Shown piece after piece: positions 18,171 to 27,949 of a stretch of 64,000 bases of DNA; the first letter of the stretch is position 1; each line of letters starts with the position of its first letter. The translations under genes and the position numbers were made by a program. The notes beneath the pieces are model-generated. The model saw only the letters and a program-made list of their open reading frames with translations, was not told the origin of the DNA and did no database searches. Origin of the DNA: Hyphomicrobiaceae bacterium (lineage in GTDB: Bacteria > Pseudomonadota > Alphaproteobacteria > Rhizobiales > Devosiaceae); contig JACKJG010000006.1 in assembly GCA_020638065.1 (NCBI GenBank), positions 62,001-126,000 of the forward strand. The letters are read 5' to 3'.

Positions 18171-19823
18171 TCACCAGGCCAGCGACCGGCCGTCGAGGGC
18201 GGCGAGCAGTTTCTGATCATGCTCGTAAATGTCGGCACGGAAATTGGGCACGCCATTGTCGGACCAGGCGGTGAGGTAAGTGATGTGCACCGGCAGCTTC
18301 CTGGAGAGGCTGACAATGGTGCGTTCACCGGTCGCGAGCACCTGATCCACCTTGGACTTGTTCCAGCCGGACACGCCGCCGGCAGCCAGGACCTGCGGGA
18401 TCAATTCAAGCGGACGGGCAAGGCGGATGCATCCATGCGAGAATGCGCGCACGGAACGCGAATAGAGGCTTCGGGCGGGTGAATCGTGCAAATAGACATC
18501 GTGCGAATTTGGGAACATGAACTTGACCTGTCCCAAGGCATTGTTGGCGCCGGGGCGCTGGCGAATGGTGAAGGGGAAATTGCCCTGACCGTAGGCGTTC
18601 CAGTCGATCGATCGCAGATCATAGACCTGATCGCCGCGCACCGCCTCGAAGCCGCGTGACGCCAGTCCACCCGGATCGCTCCTGAGTTCGGGCAACATTT
18701 CCCCGAAGATGATCGAAGAGGGCACGTTCCAATAGGGATTGATCTCGAGATATTCGATCTGGTCGGAAAAGACCGGCGTGCGCGTATAGGGTTTGCCGAC
18801 AACAACGGCCATGCGCTCGACCTCGTTGCCATGATCGTAACGGCGTAGCTCAAAACCGGCGATGTTGACGATGATATATTCGTCGCCAAGATTGTCCGGC
18901 ATCCAGCGCCAGCGCTCCATCGAGACGATGATCGCGTTGATGCGGTCGTCAACGGGCGTGTTGAGGGCCGCGTAGCTTGCCGGGCCAACGGCACCATCCA
19001 CATCGAGCCCCATGCGGGCCTGAAAGCGCTTGACCCTGTCTTCGAGATGGCCGTCATAGATTGTGGGGTCCTCGGCCGGAGAAATGCCGGGGTCGGTGAC
19101 ATCGAGCCGGGCTCTCAAGGCCAGCACGCGTCCGTCCTGCATGCCGGGCTTGAGCGTTTCGCCCATAGGCACGCTTGGCCAGCCACCTCGCGCCTGAATG
19201 CCGCGATACTCAGCCAGCATCTTCTTGAGAGCTTCATAGTCAGGCGATGGCGGTTCGTAAGCGTCGATGATCGCGGAGATGCTCTCGGATCGGGCCAGGT
19301 TTTCGAGCGCTGCGGTCTGGTCGATCTTGCGTTCGGCCAGAAAGAAGTCCGGATCGATGTGCGAGGGCAGGAAGCGGCCGACTTTCAGATCCGAGACATA
19401 TTGCAGGTAGGCGGCGGCCAGATGCAGTTCGATCACCGCCTGACTGCGCTGATCGGTATTGGGCAAGGCGTCGACCAGAGCGGCGAGTTGTGCGGTCGGA
19501 TAGTCGGAAGGCTGCAAACCGTCACTTGCCGCGTTTGTCAGACGGTCGATCAGGCCGGGGGCGCGATTGGTGCCGATGAACAAAAGGTCGTTTTCGACGC
19601 CCTCGTAATAGGCCTTGAGGGCCTCACGGCGCTGCTGAACCGGAAGGGGCAGGCGCGCTTCGTTTTCGAGCAGGTCGAGCACGTGAATGCGCACGAAGGC
19701 GCGGTTCATCTGGGCATCGGTCTGGGCGGCGGTCGGTCCGGCGAATAGTGCGATAAGCAGAACAAACAGAAGCAGCGGACCCGCCGCGATTTCCGCAATC
19801 CTGAAACTGGACCTCTCAGCCAT
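18171..19823 (-). CDS. L,D-transpeptidase of the YcbB/LdtD type
   Basis: Makes 3-3 cross-links between meso-diaminopimelate residues in peptidoglycan. The 550-residue precursor has a hydrophobic signal segment (about residues 16-33, ending ...PTAAQ). A scaffold region and a peptidoglycan-binding domain (VKRFQARMGLDVDGAVG, about residues 255-290) follow. Then comes a YkuD catalytic domain with the motif SHGCIRLARP containing the nucleophilic cysteine. The length fits the large YcbB-type enzymes. An upstream ATG at 19844 is possible; the one at 19823 has GGCGGA at a usable distance. It stands 29 bp downstream of an amino-acid-binding protein gene. Confidence 0.9.
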   Translation of the reverse strand: MAERSSFRIAEIAAGPLLLFVLLIALFAGPTAAQTDAQMNRAFVRIHVLDLLENEARLPLPVQQRREALKAYYEGVENDLLFIGTNRAPGLIDRLTNAASDGLQPSDYPTAQLAALVDALPNTDQRSQAVIELHLAAAYLQYVSDLKVGRFLPSHIDPDFFLAERKIDQTAALENLARSESISAIIDAYEPPSPDYEALKKMLAEYRGIQARGGWPSVPMGETLKPGMQDGRVLALRARLDVTDPGISPAEDPTIYDGHLEDRVKRFQARMGLDVDGAVGPASYAALNTPVDDRINAIIVSMERWRWMPDNLGDEYIIVNIAGFELRRYDHGNEVERMAVVVGKPYTRTPVFSDQIEYLEINPYWNVPSSIIFGEMLPELRSDPGGLASRGFEAVRGDQVYDLRSIDWNAYGQGNFPFTIRQRPGANNALGQVKFMFPNSHDVYLHDSPARSLYSRSVRAFSHGCIRLARPLELIPQVLAAGGVSGWNKSKVDQVLATGERTIVSLSRKLPVHITYLTAWSDNGVPNFRADIYEHDQKLLAALDGRSLAW

Positions 19824-19852
19824 GATCGTGTCCGCCGCCTGCATTGACTGAA

Positions 19853-20827
19853 CTATTGCATGGGTGGGGCGTAAAGAAGGCCGCCCTCCGTCCAGAGCGC
19901 GTTCAGGCCCCGGCTCAGTTCAAGCGGCGTGTTCTCGCCCAGATGGCGTTCGAACATGTCGGCATAGGTGCCAACGGACGAAAGAACGTGCTGGTACCAG
20001 TCCGGGTCGAGATCGAAATTCTCGACCATCGGTGCTCCGAGCTGACGCAGCCGGTCGGTCTGTTCGGCGGTCAGGCCAAGTTCTTCGGCGTTGATCAGCG
20101 CGAAGAGAACCCAGCGCACCAGATCGGTCCATTGCGGGTCATCCTGACGAACGACGGGTGACAGGGGCTCTTTCGAGATCACGTCGCGAAGCAGCAGATG
20201 GGCGTCGGGATCGGCGGTCTGCGCGCGCTCGCCGGCAAGGGCCGAGCGGTCTCCCGTCAGGGCGTCGCATTCACCCGCTTCATAGGCTTTGCGAGCTTCG
20301 TCGCGGTCGGCAAAGGGCGTGAAATTCACCTGCATGCCGGCAGCGGAAAAGAAGTTGGGCCCGTTCACCTCGGACGTGGTGCCGCGGACGACGCAGATGG
20401 TTGCGCCTTCCATCTGCCGGACGGAATTCAGGCCGTAGAGCGCGGGAACGAGGAAGGATTGACCGTCAATGTAGATCGGCCCGACAAAATCCAGCCCCAG
20501 CGCAAGGTCGCGGCGCATCGTCCAGGTCGAGTTGCGCGACAGAAGGTCGATATTGCCCTTGGTCAGCGCTTCAAAACGCTGGTCCGCGGAAAGCGACAGA
20601 TAGTCGACCTTGTCCGGATCGCCCAGGATTGCCGCGGCGACGGCCTTGCAGAAATCGACGTCAAAGCCTTGCCAGACATTGTTGGCGTCCCGCAGGGAAA
20701 AGCCCTCGATGCCTTCGGAAACCCCACAGATCAGTTTGCCGCGCGCGCGTACGTCATCGAGCGTTCCGGCAGTGGCGGGCAGGGCGAATATTGTCACCAG
20801 GACAATAAGGGCGAGGCGTTTGAGCAT
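19853..20827 (-). CDS. Amino-acid ABC transporter periplasmic binding protein (AapJ-like)
   Basis: A 324-residue family-3 solute-binding protein. A signal peptide (MLKRLALIVLVTIFALPATA) is followed by RGKLICGVSEGIEGFS and the conserved DVDFCKAVAAAILGD, close to general L-amino-acid binding proteins AapJ/BztA. GGGAG precedes the ATG at 20827. No amino-acid permease or ATPase lies nearby. The gene follows potI by 81 bp on the same strand and may be read through from the pot operon or have its own promoter. Its transport partner is presumably elsewhere. Confidence 0.85.
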   Translation of the reverse strand: MLKRLALIVLVTIFALPATAGTLDDVRARGKLICGVSEGIEGFSLRDANNVWQGFDVDFCKAVAAAILGDPDKVDYLSLSADQRFEALTKGNIDLLSRNSTWTMRRDLALGLDFVGPIYIDGQSFLVPALYGLNSVRQMEGATICVVRGTTSEVNGPNFFSAAGMQVNFTPFADRDEARKAYEAGECDALTGDRSALAGERAQTADPDAHLLLRDVISKEPLSPVVRQDDPQWTDLVRWVLFALINAEELGLTAEQTDRLRQLGAPMVENFDLDPDWYQHVLSSVGTYADMFERHLGENTPLELSRGLNALWTEGGLLYAPPMQ

Positions 20828-20908
20828 GGCGCGCTCCCGGTTTGTCGGCATCGGTGGGAGGTTGGTTCAGACCGGTGGAGAATGCAAGAAATGTTTCCCC
20901 CGATTTGA

Positions 20909-21724
20909 TCAACCGCCTTCACGAACGAGGCGGCGCCTTGCCCGCGACATTTGCAGGTTGGCGATGATGATGCCAATCGCAACAATGCCGATGAGCAGTG
21001 ACGCCAGCGCGTTGACGTCGGGCGATACGCCTAGGCGGATCTTGGAAAAGATCACCATTGGCAGGGTCGAGCTGCCCGGCCCGTTGACGAAACTGGCAAT
21101 GACCAGATCGTCCAGCGACAGGGTGAAGCTGAGGAGCCATGCCGAAACCAGAGCCGGTGAAATGATCGGCAGGGTGATGTCGAAGAAGACGCGGACCGGC
21201 GTTGCGCCGAGGTCCTGGGCAGCTTCTTCCAGCGATATGTCGAGATCGCCGAGACGCGACTGGATGACGACGGCCACATAGGCCATGCAGAAAGTTGCGT
21301 GGGCGATCACGACTGTCAGCATGCCCCGCCCCGCCGGCCAGCCGATCATGTTCTGCATGGCAACAAACAGAAGCAGCAGGGAAAGGCCGATAATCACGTC
21401 CGGCATGACCAGAGGTGCCGTGATCATCCCGACCATCAGCGTCTTGCCGCGGAACTTGCGGAACCGCACGATGGCGACGGCGGCCATGGTGCCGAGAACG
21501 AGCGCCAGCGTGGCACTGAGAGCGGCGATCTGCAGGCTCAGGAGCCCGGCGCGGATCAATTGATCGTTCTGCAGCAATTCGCCGTACCATTTGACCGAAA
21601 ATCCGGACCAGACGGTGACCAGCTTGTTTTCGTTGAAACTGAAAATCACCAGCGAGACGATCGGCGCATAAAGGAAGACGTAGCCGAGGAAAGCGACGGT
21701 ACGCAGGAAGAGCGAGCGTTTCAT
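20909..21724 (-). CDS. potI: Putrescine ABC transporter permease PotI
   Basis: A 271-residue inner-membrane permease with about six spans and the EAA-type loop EEAAQDLGATPVRVFFDITLP that docks to the ATPase. It is the second permease of the pot system. The ATG at 21724 overlaps the potH stop as ATGA, so the two are translationally coupled. The gene order F-G-H-I matches the E. coli putrescine importer. Confidence 0.9.
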   Translation of the reverse strand: MKRSLFLRTVAFLGYVFLYAPIVSLVIFSFNENKLVTVWSGFSVKWYGELLQNDQLIRAGLLSLQIAALSATLALVLGTMAAVAIVRFRKFRGKTLMVGMITAPLVMPDVIIGLSLLLLFVAMQNMIGWPAGRGMLTVVIAHATFCMAYVAVVIQSRLGDLDISLEEAAQDLGATPVRVFFDITLPIISPALVSAWLLSFTLSLDDLVIASFVNGPGSSTLPMVIFSKIRLGVSPDVNALASLLIGIVAIGIIIANLQMSRARRRLVREGG

Positions 21725-22677
21725 CAGCGTTCCTCCGTTATGCTGTCCTGCACCCGGCGCATGAACATGATCGGGATGACCAGGACAATCAGCATGGCAA
21801 TGGCGACCGACGAGGCCACGGGCCAGTCGCGATTGGAGAAGAATTCGTCCCACAGCACCCGGCCAATCATCAGCGTGTTGGGGCCGCCCAGAAGCGCGGG
21901 AATGACGAACTCACCGACGGCGGGGATGAAGACCAGCATGGAGCCGGCGACAATGCCCGGCAGGGAAAGCGGCAGGGTAATGTTCATGAAGGTCGTCAGC
22001 GGCCGGCCCCCGAGATCGGCACTGGCTTCGAGCAGGCTGTCGTCCAGTTTGACGAGGTTGGCGTATAGCGGCAGGATCATGAACGGCAGGTAGGTGTAGA
22101 CGATGCCCAGATAGACGGCGAAATCGGTCTGCAGCAGAACGAGCGGCTCCTGAATGACGCCGATCGACATCAGGAAATTGTTGACGACGCCATTGCTCTT
22201 CAGAAACCCGATCCAGGCGTAAACGCGCAACAGGAACGAGGTCCAGAACGGCAGGATGATGAGCATCAGATAGAGGCCGCGGCGGGCTTCGGGCGCACGG
22301 GCGATGAAATAGGCCATCGGATAGCCGATGATGAGGGTCAGCACGGTCGAGATCGCGGCGATCTTGAGCGATGACAGATAGGCGTTCAGATAGAGCGGAT
22401 CGCTCATCAGGAACTGGAAATTCCCGAAATTGAGCTTGACGATCAGTTCACCGTCATTCGTCCATTCGGAGATGGGCGAATAGGGCGGCGAGGCGATCAT
22501 CGCCTGGCTGAGGGCGATCTTGCAGACGACCGCGAAGGGAATGAGGAAGAAGACCAGCAGCCACAGCATCGGGGCGGCAATGACGAGCCCGCGGCCGGAC
22601 AGACCGACCCGGGCAAGCCACCGGCGCATGAAGGCCCAGGGCTTGTTGTCGTCGGCGAGGGTTTCCATCAGGCTCAT
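21724..22677 (-). CDS. potH: Putrescine ABC transporter permease PotH
   Basis: A 317-residue permease with an N-terminal cytoplasmic stretch, about six membrane spans and the loop EASADLGGRPLTTFMNITLPLSLPG (EAA motif). The two permeases probably form the heterodimeric channel. It overlaps potG by 4 bp and potI by a few bases, giving a tight potG-potH-potI unit. Confidence 0.9.
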   Translation of the reverse strand: MSLMETLADDNKPWAFMRRWLARVGLSGRGLVIAAPMLWLLVFFLIPFAVVCKIALSQAMIASPPYSPISEWTNDGELIVKLNFGNFQFLMSDPLYLNAYLSSLKIAAISTVLTLIIGYPMAYFIARAPEARRGLYLMLIILPFWTSFLLRVYAWIGFLKSNGVVNNFLMSIGVIQEPLVLLQTDFAVYLGIVYTYLPFMILPLYANLVKLDDSLLEASADLGGRPLTTFMNITLPLSLPGIVAGSMLVFIPAVGEFVIPALLGGPNTLMIGRVLWDEFFSNRDWPVASSVAIAMLIVLVIPIMFMRRVQDSITEER

Positions 22678-23816
22678 GCGGTCAGAACCACCCCTGCTTC
22701 GCCATCCCAGCTCACATAGACATGTTCGTCCCAGCTGATGTTTTCTTCGTCGATACGTTCGATGTTGGGCTTGGTGACCTGAATGCGTTTGCCGCTGTCG
22801 AGCACGATGTGAAACACGGAAAGATCGCCGAGATAGACGATCTCGTCGACGATGCCGTGGGTGAAATTGGCATCCCCTTCGGGTTTCTCGCGTGCGACGC
22901 GCAGTTTTTCAGGCCTGAGCGCATACCAGAGCGTCTGGTCGGGGGCGCAGGAAACGCCGTGCGGCACAAAAATGTCGCCACCGGTCTGTTTTGAGTGAAT
23001 GCGCACCTGATCGGGCAGGTCCTCGGTGACCACGCCTTCGAACATGTTCACGTTGCCGATAAAGCCGGCGACATAGCGGGAATTGGGATATTCATAGATC
23101 TCGCGGGGCTCGCCGATCTGGACGATCGAACCGAGATCCATCACCCCGATGCGGGTTGCCAGCGACATGGCTTCTTCCTGGTCGTGGGTGACGACGATGA
23201 AGGTCACGCCGGTCTTTTCCTGGATCTTGACCAGTTCGTATTGGGTTTCCTCGCGCAGCTTCTTGTCGAGGGCGCCGAGGGGCTCGTCGAGCAGGAGCAG
23301 TTTGGGGTTCTTGGCGAGCGAGCGGGCAAGAGCGACGCGCTGGCGCTGACCGCCGGACAATTGATCGGGTTTGCGCCGCCCATATTCCTCGAGCTTGACC
23401 AGCGCGAGCAATTCACCGACGCGGTCGCGGATCTGGTCGGCGGGCAGACCGTCGCGCTTGAGGCCGTAGGCGATGTTGTTGGCCACGGTCATGTGCGGGA
23501 AAAGCGCATAGGACTGGAACATCATGTTGACCGGGCGCTGGTAGGGCGGCACGCCGGCCATGTCCTGCCCATCAATGCTCATGGTGCCCGAGGTGATGGA
23601 TTCAAAGCCGGCCAGCATGCGCAGCAGCGTCGATTTGCCCGAGCCGGACCCGCCCAGAAGGCAGAAGAGTTCGCCCCGGAAGATGTCGAGCGAAACATTG
23701 TCCACCGCGACGATGTTGCCAAATTTCTTGGTGACGTTGTGGATGCGGACAATGGGCTCGGCGGTTGAATCGCGCCAGGGTTTGGCTGTCGCGGCGATCT
23801 GAGGTGCAACACTCAC
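22674..23816 (-). CDS. potG: Putrescine ABC transporter ATPase PotG
   Basis: A 380-residue ATPase energising putrescine import. Walker A GGSGSGKST, signature LSGGQRQRVALAR, Walker B LLLLDEPLGALD and the switch histidine in VVTHDQEEA are all present. A C-terminal TOBE-type domain (about residues 280-380) is typical of the PotA/PotG/MalK branch. It starts 62 bp after potF, with a stable hairpin in that gap. Confidence 0.93.
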   Translation of the reverse strand: MSVAPQIAATAKPWRDSTAEPIVRIHNVTKKFGNIVAVDNVSLDIFRGELFCLLGGSGSGKSTLLRMLAGFESITSGTMSIDGQDMAGVPPYQRPVNMMFQSYALFPHMTVANNIAYGLKRDGLPADQIRDRVGELLALVKLEEYGRRKPDQLSGGQRQRVALARSLAKNPKLLLLDEPLGALDKKLREETQYELVKIQEKTGVTFIVVTHDQEEAMSLATRIGVMDLGSIVQIGEPREIYEYPNSRYVAGFIGNVNMFEGVVTEDLPDQVRIHSKQTGGDIFVPHGVSCAPDQTLWYALRPEKLRVAREKPEGDANFTHGIVDEIVYLGDLSVFHIVLDSGKRIQVTKPNIERIDEENISWDEHVYVSWDGEAGVVLTA

Positions 23817-23840
23817 GGATAGATGTCCCCCGAATGGAAA

Positions 23841-23868
23841 GGGCGGAGCCTTGTCTCAGGTTCCGCCC
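23841..23868 (-). other. Stable hairpin between potF and potG
   Basis: A 10-bp stem (GGGCGGAGCC with GGTTCCGCCC, including one G-T pair) with an eight-base loop. On the transcribed - strand it is not followed by a T run. It therefore looks like an RNA processing or stabilising element or partial attenuator, of the kind that raises binding-protein expression over that of the membrane components. Confidence 0.55.
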
Positions 23869-23878
23869 CTTTTTGTTT

Positions 23879-24964
23879 TTACTGGCCCGTCTTGATGGTG
23901 GTCCAGGCCCGGGTCATGAAGCGGTCCATCTGCGGACCGTAAACGACTTGCGGGAAGAGTTTCGCCAGAACCTCAGGCGGCGGGAAGATGGCGGGATTTC
24001 CCGAGACCTCCGGGTCGACCATCGGCATGGATGCCTTGTTGGCGTTGGCGTACCAGACATAATTGGTGATGTCGGCGGTGATCTGCGGATCCATGATGAA
24101 GTTGATCCACTTGTAGGCCGCTTCCGGGTTCGGCGCATCGGCGGGGATCGCCATCATGTCGAACCATTGAATGGCGCCTTCCTTGGGCACGGTGTAGGCA
24201 ATTGTGTTGCCATTGTCTGCTTCCTCGGCGCGGGCGGCGGCGATGAAGACGTCACCGGAGAACCCGAGAGATACGCAGACGTCGCCATTGGCGAGATCAT
24301 TGATATATTGCGAGGAATGGAAATAGCGGATGTAGGGCCTGACGCTCTGGATGAGGTCGGCGGCCTTCTGCAGGTCTTCCTGGCTGGTCGAGGTGCCGTC
24401 GAGGCCGAGATAGGCCAGTGCGCTCGGCAGGACGTCGGTCGGCGAGTCCAGCAGCGTGATGCCGCAATCGGCGAGCTTTGAGGCATATTCGGGATCGAAG
24501 ATCAGCGACCAACTGTCGGTCGGCGCATCGTCACCGAGACGTTCGGCAACCTTTTCCTCATTGTAGCCGATGCCGGACGTGCCCCACATATAGATGACCG
24601 AATGTTCGTTGTCCGGATCATAGGCGGCGGCCTGTTTCATCAGGTCGGGGTCCATGTTTGCCAGGTTCGGCAATTTGGATTTGTCGAGCGACATGTAGAT
24701 GCCGGCCGCAATCTGGCGCTGCAGGAAGTTGGAAGTCGGGACAACCACGTCATAGCCGGAATTGCCGGCCAAGAGTTTGGCTTCGAGGGTTTCGTTGCCG
24801 TCATATACGTCGTAATTGACCTTGATGCCGGTTTCGGCTTCGAACTTGGCGATCGTGTCTTCGGCAATATAGTCCGACCAGTTGTAAACGTTGAGCACTT
24901 CCTGGGCCATGGTGGGGGAAGCGCCTGCCATGAGAATGGCGGTGAGGGCGAGTAGGCGTTTCAT
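23879..24964 (-). CDS. potF: Putrescine-binding periplasmic protein PotF
   Basis: A 361-residue binding protein with a signal peptide (MKRLLALTAILMAGASPTMA). The mature part matches E. coli PotF along its length, including LNVYNWSDYIAEDT, RYFHSSQYINDLANGD and YANANKA, residues that line the polyamine site. Putrescine is therefore more likely than spermidine. It is the first gene of potFGHI. The start at 24964 begins the signal peptide. Confidence 0.93.
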   Translation of the reverse strand: MKRLLALTAILMAGASPTMAQEVLNVYNWSDYIAEDTIAKFEAETGIKVNYDVYDGNETLEAKLLAGNSGYDVVVPTSNFLQRQIAAGIYMSLDKSKLPNLANMDPDLMKQAAAYDPDNEHSVIYMWGTSGIGYNEEKVAERLGDDAPTDSWSLIFDPEYASKLADCGITLLDSPTDVLPSALAYLGLDGTSTSQEDLQKAADLIQSVRPYIRYFHSSQYINDLANGDVCVSLGFSGDVFIAAARAEEADNGNTIAYTVPKEGAIQWFDMMAIPADAPNPEAAYKWINFIMDPQITADITNYVWYANANKASMPMVDPEVSGNPAIFPPPEVLAKLFPQVVYGPQMDRFMTRAWTTIKTGQ

Positions 24965-25095
24965 CGTGTGAGCACTCCTTGATGAAAGGATGGCGGGAGC
25001 TTGCCGCAATCCTATCGCTAAGGTCAATTGCCTCACCGATTCAAGCAGAAATATCGATTGGGGTTACCCGTGGCGCGATTTGCCGCGCTGGGTGC

Positions 25096-25992
25096 TCAAA
25101 AATGCGGCGGTTCGAGACCCGCGGCGCGATAGGCAGCGGTCAGCGTATTGGCCATCAACATGGCAATGGTCATCGGGCCGACGCCGCCGGGGACCGGGGT
25201 GATGGCATCAGCCACCTCCGACACACCCTCATAGTCGACATCGCCGACAAGCCGGGTCTTTCCCTCACCCTTTTCGGGCGCGGGAATGCGGTTCATGCCG
25301 ACATCGATCACGGTTGCGCCGGGCTTTACCCAATAGCGTTTGACCATTTGCGGGCGCCCGACGGCGGCAACCAGAATGTCGGACTGGCGGCAAAGTTCAT
25401 CGAGATTGGCGGTGCGCGAATGGGCCATTGTGACGGTGGCGTTGGCATGCAGCAGCAGGTTGGCCATGGGTTTGCCGACGAGAATGGAACGGCCGATGAC
25501 GAGTGCGTTCTTGCCGGACAGGTCTTCGCCGAGCTGGTCACGAATGAGGATCATGCAGCCGGCGGGCGTGCAGGGCACGAAGGCTTCCTTGAGGTTCCCC
25601 GAGACAAGCCGGCCGACATTGATCTCAGTCAGCCCGTCAACATCCTTGTCCGGGTCGATATGCTGGATGATTTCAAGATCATCGAGGTGCGGCGGCAGGG
25701 GCATCTGCACCAGAACGCCATGCACGGCCGGATCATTGTTGAGCCGATCAACTAGGGCAAGCAAATCCTCACGCGAGGTTTCGGCGGGCAGAGCATGTTC
25801 GAAGGAATTGAGCCCGCATTCGCGCGCTTTCTTGGCCTTGGATGCCACGTAGACCTGACTGGCCGGATCAGTGCCCACAATCACAACCGCAAGACCGGGC
25901 GTGATCCCTTTGCGCGTTATCAGATCTGCGGTGGCAGTCTTGACCTTGCCGATGACGGTTTCGGCGGCCGCTTTTCCATCAATGCGGATCAT
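25096..25992 (-). CDS. folD: Bifunctional methylenetetrahydrofolate dehydrogenase/cyclohydrolase
   Basis: Interconverts 5,10-methylene- and 10-formyl-tetrahydrofolate with NADP. The 298-residue protein has the family motifs VGTDPASQVYVASKAKKA (with the catalytic lysine), LVQMPLPPHL, VIGRSILVGKP and the C-terminal PGGVGPMTIAMLMANT. The start at 25992 has GGAG ten bases upstream; the longer frame is an artefact. It is divergent from psuG. Confidence 0.96.
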   Translation of the reverse strand: MIRIDGKAAAETVIGKVKTATADLITRKGITPGLAVVIVGTDPASQVYVASKAKKARECGLNSFEHALPAETSREDLLALVDRLNNDPAVHGVLVQMPLPPHLDDLEIIQHIDPDKDVDGLTEINVGRLVSGNLKEAFVPCTPAGCMILIRDQLGEDLSGKNALVIGRSILVGKPMANLLLHANATVTMAHSRTANLDELCRQSDILVAAVGRPQMVKRYWVKPGATVIDVGMNRIPAPEKGEGKTRLVGDVDYEGVSEVADAITPVPGGVGPMTIAMLMANTLTAAYRAAGLEPPHF

Positions 25993-26132
25993 TCTGGAGC
26001 TCTCCGGGATTGTGGATTTCGGTCGCCTCTTGCTGCAATTCGGCGAAAGGAGCAACAGCAAATCGCCGATTTGCGGGTTGCGGTGCGCGCAAAAATGAGG
26101 CCACCTGCCGGCGAAACCGATGGAAAGAGAAC

Positions 26133-27059
26133 ATGTCCAGCAATTCGGAATTTCTACAGATCGGGGAGGAAGTCGCGGCGGCGCTTGGTGAAGGCCGGCC
26201 CGTGGTGGCGCTTGAATCAACAATCATCAGCCACGGCATGCCCTTTCCGCAAAATCTCGATATGGCGCGGACGGTCGAGGCCGATATTCGCGGTCAGGGT
26301 GCGGTTCCGGCAACGATTGCTTTGATGCACGGCAAGATGATGGCCGGGGTCAGCGGTACGGACCTCGAGGAGCTTGCCGAGAAGGGTTTCAGTGCGGCCA
26401 AGGCTTCGCGGCGCGACCTTGCCGGGCTATTGGCGGGCAAGCGTCTCGCCGGCACGACGGTCGCCACGACGATGCAGATCGCCCATCTGGCCGGGATCAG
26501 GCTTTTCGCGACGGGCGGTATCGGCGGCGTGCACCGCGGCGCGGAGACCACGTTCGATATTTCCGCCGATCTTCAGGAACTGGGATGCGCGCCTGTTGCG
26601 GTAGTCTGCGCTGGCGCGAAGAGCATTCTCGACATTCCGAAAACGCTCGAGGTTCTCGAGACCAACGGCGTTCCGGTGTTGGGATATGGGACCGAACGGT
26701 TTCCGGCTTTCTATCTCAGAGACAGCGGGCACGGCGTCGATTATGCGGTCGCCGATGCCGGCGAGGCGGCGTCTATTCTTCAAACCCAGTGGGCGCTGGG
26801 TATGGGCGGCGTACTGATCGGCAACCCGATCCTCGAGCAGGACGCGATGGATGCGGACTATATCAATGGCGTGATTGCCAGAGCCTTGTCGGATGCAGAT
26901 GATGAGGGGATCAGGGGCAAGGACACGACGCCCTTCCTTTTGCAGCGGATTTTCGATCTGACGGGCGGCGAAAGCCTGAAATCCAACATCGCTCTGGTGC
27001 GCAACAATGCGCGGGTGGCGGCGGACATCGCCGTGGCGCTGGCCGGACGGCGGGCATGA
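26133..27059 (+). CDS. psuG: Pseudouridine-5'-phosphate glycosidase
   Basis: Splits pseudouridine 5'-phosphate into uracil and ribose 5-phosphate. The 308-residue protein has the conserved blocks ALESTIISHGMPFPQN, MHGKMMAGVS and ATGGIGGVHRGAE, and a late NPIL motif. The ATG at 26133 follows GGAAAGAGA. It overlaps psuK by 4 bp, forming the known two-gene pseudouridine salvage unit. The longer frame from 26010 would overlap the folD leader and has no matching content. Confidence 0.95.
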   Translation: MSSNSEFLQIGEEVAAALGEGRPVVALESTIISHGMPFPQNLDMARTVEADIRGQGAVPATIALMHGKMMAGVSGTDLEELAEKGFSAAKASRRDLAGLLAGKRLAGTTVATTMQIAHLAGIRLFATGGIGGVHRGAETTFDISADLQELGCAPVAVVCAGAKSILDIPKTLEVLETNGVPVLGYGTERFPAFYLRDSGHGVDYAVADAGEAASILQTQWALGMGGVLIGNPILEQDAMDADYINGVIARALSDADDEGIRGKDTTPFLLQRIFDLTGGESLKSNIALVRNNARVAADIAVALAGRRA

Positions 27060-27949
27060 ATTTCACAGATAAACCGGTGCTCGTCGCTGGAGACCTGATG
27101 CGCGATATCGTGGTCCATCCGAAGGGCGAGATGCGGCGCGGGTCGGATCAGGCGGCGGATATCCGCATCGTGCCGGGCGGTTCGGCCGCCAATCAGGCGG
27201 CGTGGCTGGCGCATTTCGGGGTGCCGGTGGCGCTATTGTCGCGGGTGGGCGCAGACGATATTCAGGCGCTAGCGGCGGAATTGCGGGGTTTCGGAATCGA
27301 GAGCCTGCTGGTTGCCGATCCCGATGCGCATTCCGGCAAGCTTGTCTGCATTGTCGACAAGGATGGCGAGCGCAGCTTTTATTCCGACCGCGGTGCGAGT
27401 TTGAAACTTTGCAAAGCGGATGCCGAAACGCTTGATCTTTCGCGGTTCGGGCAGGTTTGCCTTTCCGGATACCTGTTCTTTTCGCCTGCGGGGCGAGAGC
27501 TCGGAATTCACCTCATCGAACAATGCGCCAGGCTCGGCATTCCCTTGTTGCTCGACCCCTCCTCGGTGGGATTTCTTCAAGACATGGGCATAGAGAGCTT
27601 CCTCATGGCGGCTGAGGGGGCGGCCTATTTGCTGCCAAACGAAGACGAAGCGCGGGTTCTGACCGGGTTCGATGATCGCTGGGCGCAACTGAAGCATCTG
27701 AGGGAGCGGTTCGCCAACGTCATCATCAAATGCGGTCGCGCGGGGGCGATCGCTGATCTTGAGGGCGAGCGGTTCACGGTTCCGTCGCCCGAACTGGACG
27801 TCATCGACACGACCGGCGCTGGTGATGCGTTTCTGGCGGGATTTCTGGCAGCTTTGCGTGCGGGCGATCCGGCGCCGTTGGCACTTGACCGGGCCGCCCG
27901 GGCCGGAGCGGGGGCGTGCATGGTCGCGGGCGGGCGGCCCGTCTTTTAG
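27056..27949 (+). CDS. psuK: PfkB-family sugar kinase, probable pseudouridine kinase
   Basis: A 297-residue ribokinase-family enzyme. The N-terminal GGSAANQAAWLAHFG sugar-binding loop and the C-terminal DTTGAGDAF anion-hole/catalytic-base motif are intact. Its 4-bp overlap with psuG supports phosphorylation of pseudouridine at the 5' position to feed the glycosidase. The family alone would also allow other nucleosides or sugars. Confidence 0.88.
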   Translation: MNFTDKPVLVAGDLMRDIVVHPKGEMRRGSDQAADIRIVPGGSAANQAAWLAHFGVPVALLSRVGADDIQALAAELRGFGIESLLVADPDAHSGKLVCIVDKDGERSFYSDRGASLKLCKADAETLDLSRFGQVCLSGYLFFSPAGRELGIHLIEQCARLGIPLLLDPSSVGFLQDMGIESFLMAAEGAAYLLPNEDEARVLTGFDDRWAQLKHLRERFANVIIKCGRAGAIADLEGERFTVPSPELDVIDTTGAGDAFLAGFLAALRAGDPAPLALDRAARAGAGACMVAGGRPVF

